DNA from: Euptelea pleiosperma
Lineage: Eukaryota > Streptophyta > Magnoliopsida > Ranunculales > Eupteleaceae
Assembly (NCBI GenBank): GCA_035048495.1
Contig: CM068546.1
Span: forward strand, 36,040,674-36,104,673
Reading direction: 5' to 3'
DNA: 64,000 nucleotides
In this document: piece by piece, positions 1 through 10,356 of the stretch
How positions within the stretch are numbered: position 1 is the first letter of the stretch
Layout: the number at the start of each line of letters is the position of its first letter
The notes under the pieces: model-generated
Seen by the model: only the letters and a program-made list of their open reading frames with translations
The model's database searches: none
Told to the model about the DNA's origin: nothing
Translations under genes and position numbers: made by a program

Positions 1-516
1 CTTTGATTTCCTCTTCTTTGATCTCAGCGTCACCCTTGGTGTGGTACTCGCTTGTCGTCTTACAGATGCATCCTCCATCACTAGACGCCTCAAACTTAAC
101 CTCATAAGCAATCGATTCGAGCTTGTCCCCCAAGGCATCACCTTCGATCAAAGTGTACTTGGAGACAAAGTTCTCTTTGTCGAGCAAATCGATTCTATGC
201 TTCACAAAATTGAATTGGCTAGCTGCATAGAAGACCAATCAAAACAAATGCTTCTGTTACTTCTTCGATCTCAAATATATATTAACTAACAAATTGTGTA
301 ACGTTACTAATTAAGCATTGTCTTTTGTGACTTACATTCAGCGAAGGTGAGTAGTTTGATACTCCCAGCCCCTCCATCTCCTTCGATTATTTCGACGCTC
401 TTTATCGCCTGAGGCATGAGCTTGGGCATCAAGCTGTTGTCAAGGATCAAGGCCTTGAACATCCGAGCGGGAGCAATCGGGCAGGCAAACTCCTGGCTAA
501 AACTGCTGACACCCAT
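1..516 (-). CDS. PR-10 / Bet v 1 family protein (copy 1), 3' end cut by window edge
   Basis: Two-exon gene: exon 1 516..336, intron 335..223 (GT-AG), exon 2 222..1, running off the window. The start is the ATG opening [10 protein letters not shown], which aligns with the other copies. Exon 1 ends after codon 60 plus one base, the standard PR-10 intron position. The glycine-rich loop GDGGAGSIK is at about residues 46-54 and the KHRID strand opens exon 2. About 27 C-terminal codons lie outside the window. Family knowledge: small cytosolic proteins with a hydrophobic cavity that bind flavonoids, cytokinins or other ligands and are often induced by stress or pathogens. Exon 1 differs from copy 2 at only a few residues (A/S-R-M-F, KSVE/KSVD), so the two are recent duplicates or have undergone gene conversion. 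The ligand is unknown. Confidence 0.93.
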
Positions 517-628
517 GTTCTCCTAGACGAATAAGAAAATGATCCAAGTAAGGAAGAAGATTAGGGATGATCAACTGGCTTAGTAGAGAGTTTTTGAGTT
601 GTGGAGATGGTGAAGACCATTGGTGCGC

Positions 629-636
629 TATTTATA
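629..636 (-). promoter_or_regulatory. TATA box of PR-10 copy 1
   Basis: TATAAATA on the minus strand, about 113 bp before the ATG. The same motif at similar distance precedes copies 2, 5 and 6. Confidence 0.65.
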
Positions 637-1990
637 GATGTAAGACTAAGATAGTCCCACATTCAATGTGATGGGTAGATTATAAAAAGAATCCCATTTC
701 TTTTGAATACTGACCTGTTCAGCAGACAACCCACACATGTTTTCATTTCACCAAGCTGTAGAGAACCTTTTAGGTAGGCTTCTGGTACATCAATTATATT
801 TGATAAAGAGGACAACACAAACAGGTGTACGTGGTCAAAACTATCCACCCTACCAACCTTCAATACCGTCGTGTCGACTACCAACATAAATAATTCCTCT
901 CCTTTGTACTTTTTTATTATTATTACATTATAAAATATACTTTTTCTTTGATAAGCTCATATAAAATATTAATATTTTTTGGATCGGAATAAAATACCAT
1001 ATTATTTTATCAGTTATATTCTCTATTAGAAATAAATTATTGAAGATGTTTAACTCGTGGCAAAAACAAGATAAGAAATAGTTTCTTTGTGGGCCTTAGT
1101 ACTGTCCCCTTGATGAACTCATTTTGCCCGATTATCAACTCTATTGAGTAGTCAGAGCCATCTGATCACTCTTCAAAGTAATCTTCCAAACTGTCCTTTG
1201 GGTTGAAACTTTCTTATTTTGCCACTTCTTTCAAAAGGCCCCTTACGATCACTCACATGCATCGCATATGCGGTCCGCTAGTTCTATTAAGGCAATTACG
1301 TACTCAAGTGAATCATTTTTTTTTTGCCCCTCATTTCATCAGACCCCATGAATAAACGTGACTTTTCTAACTTGGATCAAATGGCTCTATAAGATAATAA
1401 TCCGCGGACCCATGCATACTTGTTGGATGGTTTTTGGGCCTTGACCCACCCAAATAGGAGGAAGCATATAACTAGCTTTCTTACGACGAGCTACCTACCT
1501 GAGTAATGCTTTCACACCGGTTGCACATTGGCCGATCCAGTTCAATGGGCTTTAGACTTGGCCCACTCTGTGGTGGGTTGGGTCTCTACCAGCTAACTTG
1601 TCAGTTCAGCTTGAGCTTGCTTTTAATACTAAGACCTGATAAATACATGAGCTGAGCTGATCCCAAAGGTATCATTGAACTAATAACAGGCTTAGGCTCT
1701 ACTGGCATTATAAAATTAGCGTTGGGTCAGCTTGGATTAAGTTATTTGCACGTGGGAAGGCTTGGCCTTGTTTGGCCCAAACCCTTAAACCGGAGCAGGG
1801 CTTGGGTCGGGGATGGCCAGGCCCATGTAGGCATGTGTATGTTGTCCTTTCTATCGAAGTTTAATTGTTGAAAAAGGTCCCACACGTACACCTTGAATAA
1901 ACTTCTCTAGCTGTCCGTTGAACAGGTCAGAATTCAATCAAATTGGACTTTGAAAAATTTTTTGCACCCAAAGGCATCTTAAACTTGATC

Positions 1991-1998
1991 TATAAATA
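1991..1998 (+). promoter_or_regulatory. TATA box of PR-10 copy 2
   Basis: TATAAATA 103 bp before the ATG, mirroring the arrangement of copy 1. Confidence 0.65.
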
Positions 1999-2100
1999 GT
2001 AATACCACCTAAGGTCTTCACTATCTCCACAACTCAAAAACTATCTAGTAAGCCAATTGATCCTTAATCTTCTTCCTTAATTTTCTTCTTCTAGGAAAAC

Positions 2101-2693
2101 ATGGGTGTCAGCAGTTTTTCCCAGGAGTTTGCCTGCCCGATTGCTCCGTCTCGGATGTTCAAGGCATTGATCCTTGACAACAGCTTGATGCCCAAGCTCA
2201 TGCCTCAGGCGATAAAGAGCGTCGACATAATCGAAGGAGATGGAGGAGCTGGAAGTATCAAACTACTCACCTTCGCTGAATGTAAGGAACAAAAGACAAT
2301 GCTTAATTAGTAATGTTACACAATTTGTTAGTTGATATTTATTAATTGAGAAGAACTAACAGAAGCATTTTTTTTTTATTGGTCTTCTATGCAGCTAGCC
2401 AATTCAATTTTGTGAAGCATAGAATCGATGCGCTCGACAAAGAGAACTTCATGTGCAAGTACAGTTTGATTGAAGGTGATGCATTGGGAGACAAGCTCGA
2501 ATCGATCACTTATGAGGTTAAGTTCGAAACATCTAGTGATGGAGGATGCATCTGTAAGACGACAAGTGAGTACCACACCAAGGGTGATGCTGAGATCAAA
2601 GAAGAGGAAATCAAAGCCGGTAAAGACAAAGCCGCTGCGATGTACAAGGTTGTGGAAGCCTACCTCACCGAAAACCCTGATGCCTATGCTTAG
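2101..2693 (+). CDS. PR-10 / Bet v 1 family protein (copy 2), complete
   Basis: Exon 1 2101..2281, intron 2282..2394 (GTAAGG...GCAG), exon 2 2395..2693; 480 nt encode 159 aa, the usual PR-10 length. The protein begins [20 protein letters not shown]. It has the GDGGAGSIK loop near residue 50, continues [13 protein letters not shown] across the splice junction and ends EAYLTENPDAYA. The acidic and Tyr residues of the C-terminal helix typical of the Bet v 1 pocket are present (E-A-Y). Family knowledge: cytosolic ligand-binding, defence-related protein of the Fra a 1/Pru ar 1-like type. I do not see the catalytic Lys/Tyr set expected of norcoclaurine synthases, so alkaloid synthesis is not supported. 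It is head-to-head with copy 1. Confidence 0.95.
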
Positions 2694-2873
2694 TGTGTCT
2701 TTGTTAAGTACAGCTTGTATCTCCTTGTCTGTCCTATGTTGAGGTGTGACTTATATTTTTATTTTTAGTATGGGCATGAACACCCCATTTGGCTTTATAA
2801 TAAATACCCTGTACTGATTATGTTTTTATTCAAATGTTTGATTGGAACGAAGAGTTGATACTTTGTGTCTTAC

Positions 2874-3063
2874 ATTGAGCGAAGGTGATTTGTTTGATAC
2901 TTCCAGCCCCGCCATCTCCTTCAATTGTGTCGAAGCTAGCTTTGTAATTATATCGTCTGATGCATGAGCTTAGGCATTAAGCTGTTGTCATGGATCATGG
3001 CCTTGAACATCCGAACCGGAGCAATAGGGCAGGCAAACTCCTGGGTAAAACTGGTGACACCAT
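2874..3063 (-). pseudogene. PR-10 exon-1 remnant (copy 3)
   Basis: The minus strand reads as a PR-10 exon 1 with splice donor at 2873. The start region has lost one G (ATGGTGTC where ATGGGTGTC is expected), which puts it out of frame. An insertion near 2940-2955 brings an in-frame stop before the glycine-rich loop region. No exon 2 lies downstream: copy 2's 3' end occupies that space. The 5'-UTR-like sequence (3064-3150) still resembles copy 1. It is a broken solo exon. Confidence 0.9.
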
Positions 3064-3902
3064 GTTTTCCTAGAGGAAGAAAATGATCTAAGAGGATTAA
3101 GGATCAATTGGCTTACTAGGGAGTTTTTGAGTTGTGAAGATGGTGAAGACCACAAGGTGATGAAGAATGGAACTCTTGGCTGAATGAACCATTTGATAAA
3201 CATTGGAATAGCAAAAATAGCCTGTGTATAAAGAACGGGCTAACCGGCTGACAATGGGCTGCGTCTGGGCCAGCTACTGGTCAGACCAACTGTCATTGCA
3301 TAGATAAGCCTGAGCTTAAACTGGGATTAAAATGTCTAGCTGGGCAGGTCCCACGAGCATTCTATTTTTTTTTTTTTTTTTTTTGGTGTGTGAAGAAAAG
3401 AAAGTCAGGGAAGTTAATAATACTGTTCATGATGGAATAAAGTATTGAAAATGATTAAATCATGGCCAAAATAAGGGGGAAATAATTCTAAATCATGTCC
3501 ATTCTGGCGGCTTAGATGATTTGTGAATTTGAACTAAAACGAATCCACGTTAGTGTGGGCCCATGCATGTATAAGAATCACTTGGATCAAATGGTTTTAA
3601 ATACGCTCACGGTCCACGGCCCATGTAGACTTGTCCGATTGTTTTCCTGCTATGACCGACACAACCAAGTGGTAACCAACTTATTATTGAATGGCTTGAT
3701 TCGTTTGGATCAACGACTAATCAGCCAGCAACCTTTCATAATATGGAGGAGCTACAAAGTAAAAAAGAAAATATAGAGGAGCACTTTCACCCAAAAAAAA
3801 AAACTCTTCAATATCCATGTAAAAATACTACGAATGTCATCACCATCGATCTCCACCACTCAAAACTCCCCATCAAGCCAATTGTATCTCTTCTTCTTTC
3901 TT

Positions 3903-4431
3903 AGATCCAGCTTTACCCAGGAGTTCGTATAACCGGTTGCTCCGGCTAGGATGTTCAAGGCATTGATCCTTGACTCCAACAACCTCATCCCAAAGCTCAT
4001 GATGCCTCAGTCCATAAAGAGCATCGAACGTAATCGAAGGAGATGGGGGTGCTGGAAGCATCAACCAGATCAACTTCAGTGATGGTATAATGCACAAAAG
4101 ATTGTAAGGTTAAATTGGTTAAATATTACTCTCTCTTTTTTTTTTTTATATTAAAGTACAAGATCCATGGTATATGTGAAGCATCGCGTCGACGAAAAGA
4201 ACTATTCATGTGCAAGTAAAGCTCGAATCGATTACTTACAAGGTTAAGTTCGAAGCCTCCAGTGATGGAGGTTGTGTTTGTAAGATGTCAAGTGAATACC
4301 ATACCAGTGGACCAGTGGTGATGTTGATATCAAAGAAGAGGAAATCAAGGCGGGCGGGGAAGGACAAAGCGATGGGGATGTACAAGGTTGTGGAGGCCTA
4401 CCTATTGGATAATTCTGATGTTTATGCTTAG
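3903..4431 (+). pseudogene. PR-10 pseudogene (copy 4), both exons recognisable
   Basis: Exon 1 (about 3903..4084) begins at the SFTQEF codons; the initiating ATG and first codons are missing. A TAA replaces the Cys codon after QEFV, an extra ATG codon lies in KLMMPQ, and a small insertion at about 4026 shifts frame through the glycine loop. Exon 2 (about 4160..4431) has lost about 30 bp between the KENY and LESITY regions and has further insertions at about 4310-4320 and 4350. The C-terminus [15 protein letters not shown] and its TAG survive. It is head-to-head with the copy 3 remnant. It cannot make a normal PR-10 protein. Confidence 0.9.
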
Positions 4432-4831
4432 TACATGTTTGTCTTTGTTGAATTAGTTTTGTATCTCCTCCATCTTTTTTGTATTACAATGTGACTTTTA
4501 TTTTTGGCAACATTATCTTTGGCTTCATAATAAGAAACTCCATTGTTTTGGTGGAGACTTGGTTGAAATTTTTATTTTTAAAAATATTCCAAAGTAAGTC
4601 ATGGACCCCAACTCAAATGTGATCTTGATTACTGCCACCTCACTTTTGCTGTCGCAATCAACGTGCAAAGTTTTCTCCCAGTTAACCATGGTAAAACCTT
4701 TAATATTTTTAAAGGATATCAGGATCGCGGAGGACACAAAATTCACACCAATTTTGGCGTACCCACATGGAAGATGAATCAATGGATGATTTTTGGTGAA
4801 GATGATCTCCTCACCATATAGATACCCCTAC

Positions 4832-4870
<39 letters not shown>

Positions 4871-5462
4871 GATGATTAAAACCGTCTAAATTTGTAATCC
4901 TTTTGTAGATAGGGGCATAACCTCATTGATCATCCAATATATCAACTATTGAACAGTTGTCTGATTAGTGCAGTTTTTTGGGCCATGGCATACACAAGAG
5001 ACGACCCATCAAGGCGATTGCAGCAACTGGCTAGAGATGAGACAAAACATATGGTACAGGATCTACAGATCCCGTGCCATTGCACCAAAAACCAACCTGA
5101 TCATCTTATGAATACCAAGTTACCAACTTATTTGTTGCAGTCCTTCTAATGGTTACAAACCAATGGTCCAAAGAAAAAGGATCTACATATCAGGAGGCTC
5201 ATAGTGATCCAATTATGTTGAGTTCTGGTAATGCTAGGGTCCCACATCTTGATATAATTAACTAATTAAATACACCTAGGGGACAGTTTTTTTTTTTTAT
5301 TCAAGGAGGATCAAATTTGATTATTTTTTAACAATTCCAATAAAACATCAGCAAATCATTTCAATCAAAACTTTCAACCAGAATCCCAATGACAATAGGG
5401 GATTTCTTATTATCAAGCCAAAGGCCAAAGGCCAAAAAAAAATGATTTAACAAAGACACGCA
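4432..5462. other. Intergenic, no gene seen
   Basis: AT-rich spacer between PR-10 copies 4 and 5. It holds a CT microsatellite (about 4839..4865). At 4525-4830 is a segment sharing the ATGATCTCCTCACCATATAGA-type string with the 63.3-kb foldback family, probably a degraded MITE. Short open frames here have no recognisable domain. Confidence 0.6.
4839..4865. repeat. (CT)n microsatellite
   Basis: Uninterrupted CT dinucleotide run of about 13 units. Confidence 0.95.
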
Positions 5463-6038
5463 CTAAGCATAGAGATCAGGGTTTTCCAAGAGGTAGGCTT
5501 CCACAACCTTGTATATCCCCATTGCTTTCTCCTTACCTGCCACGATTTCCTCTTCTTTGATCTCAACATCACCCTTGGTATGGTACTTGCTTGTCATCTT
5601 ACAAATGCATCCGCCATCATTAGAAGCCTCGAACTTGACTTCGTAAGCAATCGACTCGAGCTTGTCTCCCAATGCATCACCTTCAATCAAACAGTACTTG
5701 CACATGAAATTCTCTTTATCGACTGCGTCGATTCGGTGCTTCACGTATTTGAAATGACTAGCTGCATGACAGACCACCAAGGCAAAACATGCTTATGTTA
5801 CGTTACTTCTCAAATATACTGTAACCTTACGAATTTTTATCTTTTGTGTCTAACCTTCACTGAAGTTGATTTGTTCGATGCTACCAGCGCCTCCATCTCC
5901 TTCGATTATGTCAACACTCTTTATCGCCTGCGGCAAGAGCTTGGGGATCAGGTTGTGCGAGTCAAGGATCAAGGCCTTAAATATCCTCGACGGAGCAACT
6001 GGACATGCAAACTCCTGGGTAAAATTGGTGACACCCAT
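5463..6038 (-). CDS. PR-10 / Bet v 1 family protein (copy 5), complete
   Basis: Exon 1 6038..5855, intron 5854..5762 (GTTAGA...GCAG), exon 2 5761..5463; 483 nt encode 160 aa. It starts [20 protein letters not shown], has loop GDGGAGSIE, continues [20 protein letters not shown] across the junction and ends [12 protein letters not shown]. Oddity: the Lys that normally follows the glycine-rich loop (GSIK) is Glu here, a charge reversal next to the ligand pocket that the other intact copies lack. The intron is only 93 bp. It forms a head-to-head pair with copy 6 across 3.4 kb of repeat-rich DNA. A long antisense open frame overlaps it, which I take as a shadow. Confidence 0.95.
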
Positions 6039-6136
6039 GTTCTACTCGAACAAGAAAACAATCTGAGGAAGAAGAAAGAGAATGATCACTTGGTTAATAA
6101 GGACTGTTGGATGCTGAACATAATGATCATTGGTAA

Positions 6137-6144
6137 TATTTATA
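6137..6144 (-). promoter_or_regulatory. TATA box of PR-10 copy 5
   Basis: TATAAATA on the minus strand about 100 bp before the ATG, same context as copies 1 and 2. Confidence 0.65.
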
Positions 6145-6837
6145 GATTGAGGTTGGTGTGAACCATCTGTAGGCTACAATGAACCCATATAGCTTTTGAA
6201 CCCTTTCCGGCTTCTTCTTTTGAATTCCGAGTGGGTCAACCCATATGGGCGCACATGGGCTGCTCCATGGTCCACCACTCCACCCAAGTCAGGTCGAGAC
6301 GTAACTAGTTAGGCAAAATCAGCCTAGGACTTCCTTGGCTGACACTCCTTGGTCTAAGTCTTCTCGTTCGTTGATTTTGGGTCGTCAACTAACAGCTAGT
6401 AGATCTAGGCCCATAAAGTTGGCCAAATTCAAAAGCCCATTGGGCTATACTCGCCCATTTGCACCTTTATGAGGCGATAAGGACATCACACAGGTTTGGT
6501 ATGAAGCTTGTTTTCCACATCGGAATCAACTTGTAATCAATCACTTATCACCTTAAATACCCAATTTGAATATATCCAGTTAATGCAAATGCAAGGAAAA
6601 AAAAATTCTTGATTATCAAATTGTAGGAGAGAAATATATGGTGGAGATTGATTGCTGGAGTTTAGATCTAGATCGTACCCAATGTGTTGATTGCCGCGCC
6701 AAACATTGTCCCATCACCCACGGTACACTTTTTGGGCCCACTGGCCCTATGAATGTTTGGCCCACGCCTTGATGACCCTACATGCCAAAAATAGCCTGAT
6801 AACTGTTTCTTCGTCATGAGCAGGCTATGGCTGGAAA

Positions 6838-7109
6838 TAGGGCATGAAATGGAGTGGATCTAATCCGATTCAAACCTGTAACTTGCAGATTTGGATTCTT
6901 AAAACGCGATCTGCATAAACATGGGTCAGCTTCGGATCTATATGATTATATTCGGATCTACTCATTTTAATTTGGATATGGATATGGATCTTGTTGTATG
7001 GATCATGTGATATGGAACTGAGTTAGATCCACATCTAGATCCGGGTCAAGATGTTCAAAGTAGAATTTGAACCTGGATCTATTTAGATCCGACCCATTTC
7101 ATGCCCTAT
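6838..7109. mobile_element. Foldback MITE, about 270 bp
   Basis: Ends are inverted repeats: ATAGGGCATGAAATGG at the left, its complement at the right, followed inward by GGATCTAA-type sequence. The interior is rich in repeated GGATCT/AGATCC words. No coding capacity. Confidence 0.75.
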
Positions 7110-7227
7110 GTGTAAAAACATTGAGCCCAAGTTTATCACCTCTTGGTAATATTTGATGTGATCAACAAATGAGACAAGTATTAGTGACCAACACCTCAGG
7201 TTCTCTTTTAAATAATAACCTGTTCCA

Positions 7228-7675
7228 ATAATAAAACCATGCTTTAAAATAACGCCCCAAGCCTGTTACATTAAGAACCGTTTTGACGCTTAGAAAATAA
7301 TGGCCGTTTTTTTTCTTTAAAATAACAGCTGTTATTTTCTGAAAAATATTTCATTTTTGAAATTTGAATTTTAGCACCTTTTTCCGTTATTTCCATTAAA
7401 ACCCGTCGAATTGCCTTTTATTCATTTTTGCCCCTGTCCATTACAATTCGTTTTAACGGTGACACCCCCAGTCCGTTATAACATTAAAACGGCCTCTTTT
7501 AAACCTTGGGTAAAACCGTAGATTAAATTAACGATTATAACACCATTTTAATGCTTCAACTCGTTACGTTTTAATATTATACGTAGTAATATACTTGTTA
7601 TAACGGTCATAACAGTAATACCAGCTAACTGTTCTGCGGTATGCCAATTATATCGATCACTTTCAAACCTTGGGG
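7228..7675. mobile_element. Degraded copy of the TAACGGCCGTTAT foldback (hAT-like MITE) family
   Basis: Contains the family's AACGGCCGTTAT-type palindromes, the internal AAATTTGAATTTTA segment and CTTTTAAACCTTG-like end also seen at 15532-15908. Boundaries are blurred and no target duplication is visible. Confidence 0.65.
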
Positions 7676-9253
7676 CTGGCAACTTTTGGGTGTCAAACGG
7701 TGCAACTTGACTGTGCTTTTACATTTCTTTGTAAGTTAGTTTTAAAGAACATATAATGAAAAAAAAAAAAATTGGACAAAATGTGAGCAACTTGGCTGGC
7801 ACACCTTTTAGTAAAGATAAAGGATTTGTACTTTGCACCTTTTGGCAACTGATGATCCTCGAGATACGCCACATAAATCTCAAGATCATCCAACGGTCTA
7901 GACCTAGGGATGCCAAGATACTACAATATTGTCCACCATACTATAATTTTCTTTCCAAACAAGCATTTAAGTGTCAAATTTTATGCAGTTTTTTGGATCA
8001 AATGTTGTATTTGTTCATTGATTCAACAAGCTAGCGGAGCCATTCGATAAGTTGGTTATCTCTTGGATGTGTGGGTCATAGCCCAAGAACCACACGATCA
8101 GACAAACAATTTTAACTATTAGATAAAATCTTAATAAATAATGGTGACTTTCAATCTATCCCTGGATTGGACAGTCAAGGCCTTGAATCATTCAATCCAT
8201 ACGATTTTTAGACCTGGTCCTTAAAGTCAAAACATCGCGTAAGCCGGCTATGATTTCAATATAATAATATCTATATGTTGTAATCGACCATATAAGGGGT
8301 GGTACGTAGAGTAGAGCATCCATATGGTGGTACACATGGTCACACCGGTTCATTAAGTAAGCCAGCTGTAAGATGGATATCCCAGCATAAAATAGATCAA
8401 GTGAACGATCAAGATCTATCATTGTAATAGGTCATTTATAAAAAAAATAAAAAAGATAATCAGATCAGCATGAAAGAGACGGCCCACTGATTAACGGCTT
8501 AGATTGATGCTTTGATGGGCAGCCTGTACGTTTGAGATGCAAGCTACAATCTCTGTGTAGTTGACTCCACCGTATCTTCTGTATAATAAGATTTAAATGG
8601 ATATTCAAATTGTACAAGTAAATAGACCGGGTCCAGATCTAACTCCGAAGTAATAAAATTGGTGAGCTGGCCCAAAGTATAGATCTGGGCCAACTTGTTT
8701 CGGCCCAGGGAGGCTGGGCAGTTTAGTCCATTTCCTTAGGATCTGTGCCAGCCTTGGGCTGACACTGACCCGGTCCTGTGCATTGTACTTGCACGTCTTC
8801 TAATCTCTATCTAAACACCAAGTTGATGTTATTTTAACCAAACGTGATATCAAATAAGGGCACCGGTTTTCTGGTTGGCCCGTCCATATATGGACACTGA
8901 AGTTTTTACACGTGGTGCTGAGGTGGTAAGTCCATAGGGCTCAACGTGTTTCTTCATGACCTCATTCTTCATGTGTCAACTGCCACGTTTCAGCCATATA
9001 ACCCTTCGGCACAGGTTCTTTTACCTATTTTCTACTTATTAAGGTGTCAAGGGTTTCCATTTCATTTCATAGTGGGAATTGGGAAAGTAAAATGCATAGG
9101 AGGGTTTGGGATATACGTGGACGAGAACATCATCGACTTAGGACCATGGTCTGGATTGATGGCGTGCGTCATCCCTCCACGTGGAAAAAACACAAGGGGT
9201 GCCTGTCCACAGAAGAAGTTTAGATGGCCCGTCCAGAAAACCATTTCCCTTCA

Positions 9254-9337
9254 AAAAGATATTGTTGAGCCGATCAGATTCAAAGATATATATATAAAAG
9301 ATATTGTTGAGCCGATCAGATTCAAAGATTTATATAT
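9254..9337. repeat. Tandem duplication, 42-bp unit x2, upstream of PR-10 copy 6
   Basis: Two near-identical 42-bp copies (9254..9295 and 9296..9337), each containing ATTGTTGAGCCGATCAGATT followed by a TA run. It lies 50-130 bp above the TATA box of copy 6, so it could change promoter spacing or binding sites. Confidence 0.9.
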
Positions 9338-9385
9338 ATATAGTAGGGTTCATTTTATAATGTAATATGAACCTCCATCTCAATC

Positions 9386-9393
9386 TATAAATA
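9386..9393 (+). promoter_or_regulatory. TATA box of PR-10 copy 6
   Basis: TATAAATA 81 bp before the ATG, followed by the conserved GTCTTCACCAT 5'-UTR string. Confidence 0.65.
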
Positions 9394-9473
9394 CCACCAA
9401 ATGTCTTCACCATTCTCACCACTTAGAACACCCCATTAAGCCATTTGATCCATTTTCTTATATAGGAGAGAAC

Positions 9474-10356
9474 ATGGGTGTCACCACTTTTACTCAGGAG
9501 TTCGTGTGTCCCATTGCTCCGGCTAAGATGTTCCAGGCCTTGATCGTCGACTCCCACAACCTGATCCCCAAGCTCATGCCTCAGGCAATAAAGAGCGTCG
9601 AAATAATCGAAGGAGATGGAGGAGCTGGAAGCATCAAACTGCTCAATTTCAGTGAATGTAAGTATTAGCGGATAGTGTATTCCCGCACACATGTTGTATT
9701 AGTCCGACACCCATTGGTATACATAGTTGTTTCGCCTTTCTCTAATAAATCAATCTTTTGGGGCAAATGGTTGTTTAATATTGTATCAAAGCCTTAAGGC
9801 ATAGGAGGTGGCGGGTTCAAGTCTCTAGCGGATTGTATTCCCGCTGAGGAGTGTGTTAGCGGATAGTGTAATTCGCGCACGCGCTTTGTTGGCTCGATGA
9901 CCTGTTGGTATACACAGTTGTTTCGTCTTTCCCCAACAGGTCAATCCTTTGGGGTAAATGGTTATTGTTTAATAGTAAACCACATGATATAACTTATTTA
10001 ATCCCATATATATTAGACAAGAACTAACATAGATCATGTTTTGTTTGATTGATTACCCAGCTAGTCATTTCAAATATGTCAAGCATCGTATCCATGTACT
10101 CGACAAAGAGAATTTCGTGTGCAAGTACACTTTGTTTGAAGGTGATGTATTGGATGAGAAGCTCAAATCGGTTGATTACGAGGTTAAGCTCGAGGCCTCT
10201 GGCGATGGAGGATGCATTTGTAAGATGACAAGCGATTATCACACCGCTGATGATGCTGAGGTAAACGAAGACGAAATCAAGGCGGGCAAGGAAAGAGCGA
10301 TGGGGCTGTACAAGGTTGTGGAAACCTACCTTTTGGAACACCCTGATGCTTATTAA
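9474..10356 (+). CDS. PR-10 / Bet v 1 family protein (copy 6), complete, enlarged intron
   Basis: Exon 1 9474..9657, intron 9658..10060 (GTAAGT...CCAG), exon 2 10061..10356; 480 nt encode 159 aa. It starts MGVTTFTQEFVCPIAPAKMF, has loop GDGGAGSIK, continues [20 protein letters not shown] across the junction and ends ETYLLEHPDAY. The terminal Ala of the other copies is missing because the stop (TAA) comes one codon earlier. The family Asp of KHRID is His (KHRIH). The 403-bp intron is about four times the length seen in copies 1, 2 and 5, because of an inserted duplicated repeat. The antisense open frame across 10024-10599 looks like a shadow. Confidence 0.95.
9660..9980. repeat. Insertion with internal duplication inside the PR-10 copy 6 intron
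   Basis: Two diverged copies (about 9663..9775 and 9855..9972) begin TTAGCGGATAGTGTA and share GGTATACA-AGTTGTTTCG and CTTTTGGGG-AAATGGTT. Between them is TATCAAAGCC and GGCGGGTTCAAGTCTC, which resembles a primer-binding-site region of a copia element or a tRNA B box. It is probably a retroelement fragment. Confidence 0.7.

Larger units (their letters stand above)
517..2100. promoter_or_regulatory. Shared divergent intergenic region between PR-10 copies 1 and 2
   Basis: The 1.58 kb between the two ATGs of a head-to-head pair. TATA boxes lie near each end (629..636 and 1991..1998). The UTR and promoter-proximal sequences resemble each other as an inverted repeat, with the shared string GTCTTCACTATCTCCACAAC near 2013. 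The middle is AT-rich with no open frame that I recognise. Confidence 0.6.
6145..9385. other. Intergenic between divergent PR-10 copies 5 and 6
   Basis: Repeat-rich 3.4-kb spacer. Besides the two MITEs there is a fragment of the GGCCCACTGG/ATGTTTGGCCCA foldback family at about 6710-6790. No open frame here shows a known domain. Confidence 0.6.

Noticed and set aside
5580..6161. 193-codon plus-strand open frame
   Set aside because: Lies antisense to both exons and the intron of PR-10 copy 5; no domain, and the minus strand has full splice and family support.
8946..9365. 139-codon plus-strand open frame upstream of PR-10 copy 6
   Set aside because: Runs through the 42-bp tandem duplication and the copy 6 promoter; the duplicated unit gives repeated residues by chance.
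1..10356. PR-10 cluster as an alkaloid (norcoclaurine synthase) gene cluster
   Set aside because: The catalytic Lys/Tyr/Asp/Glu arrangement of norcoclaurine synthase is not evident, and no other alkaloid pathway gene lies nearby.
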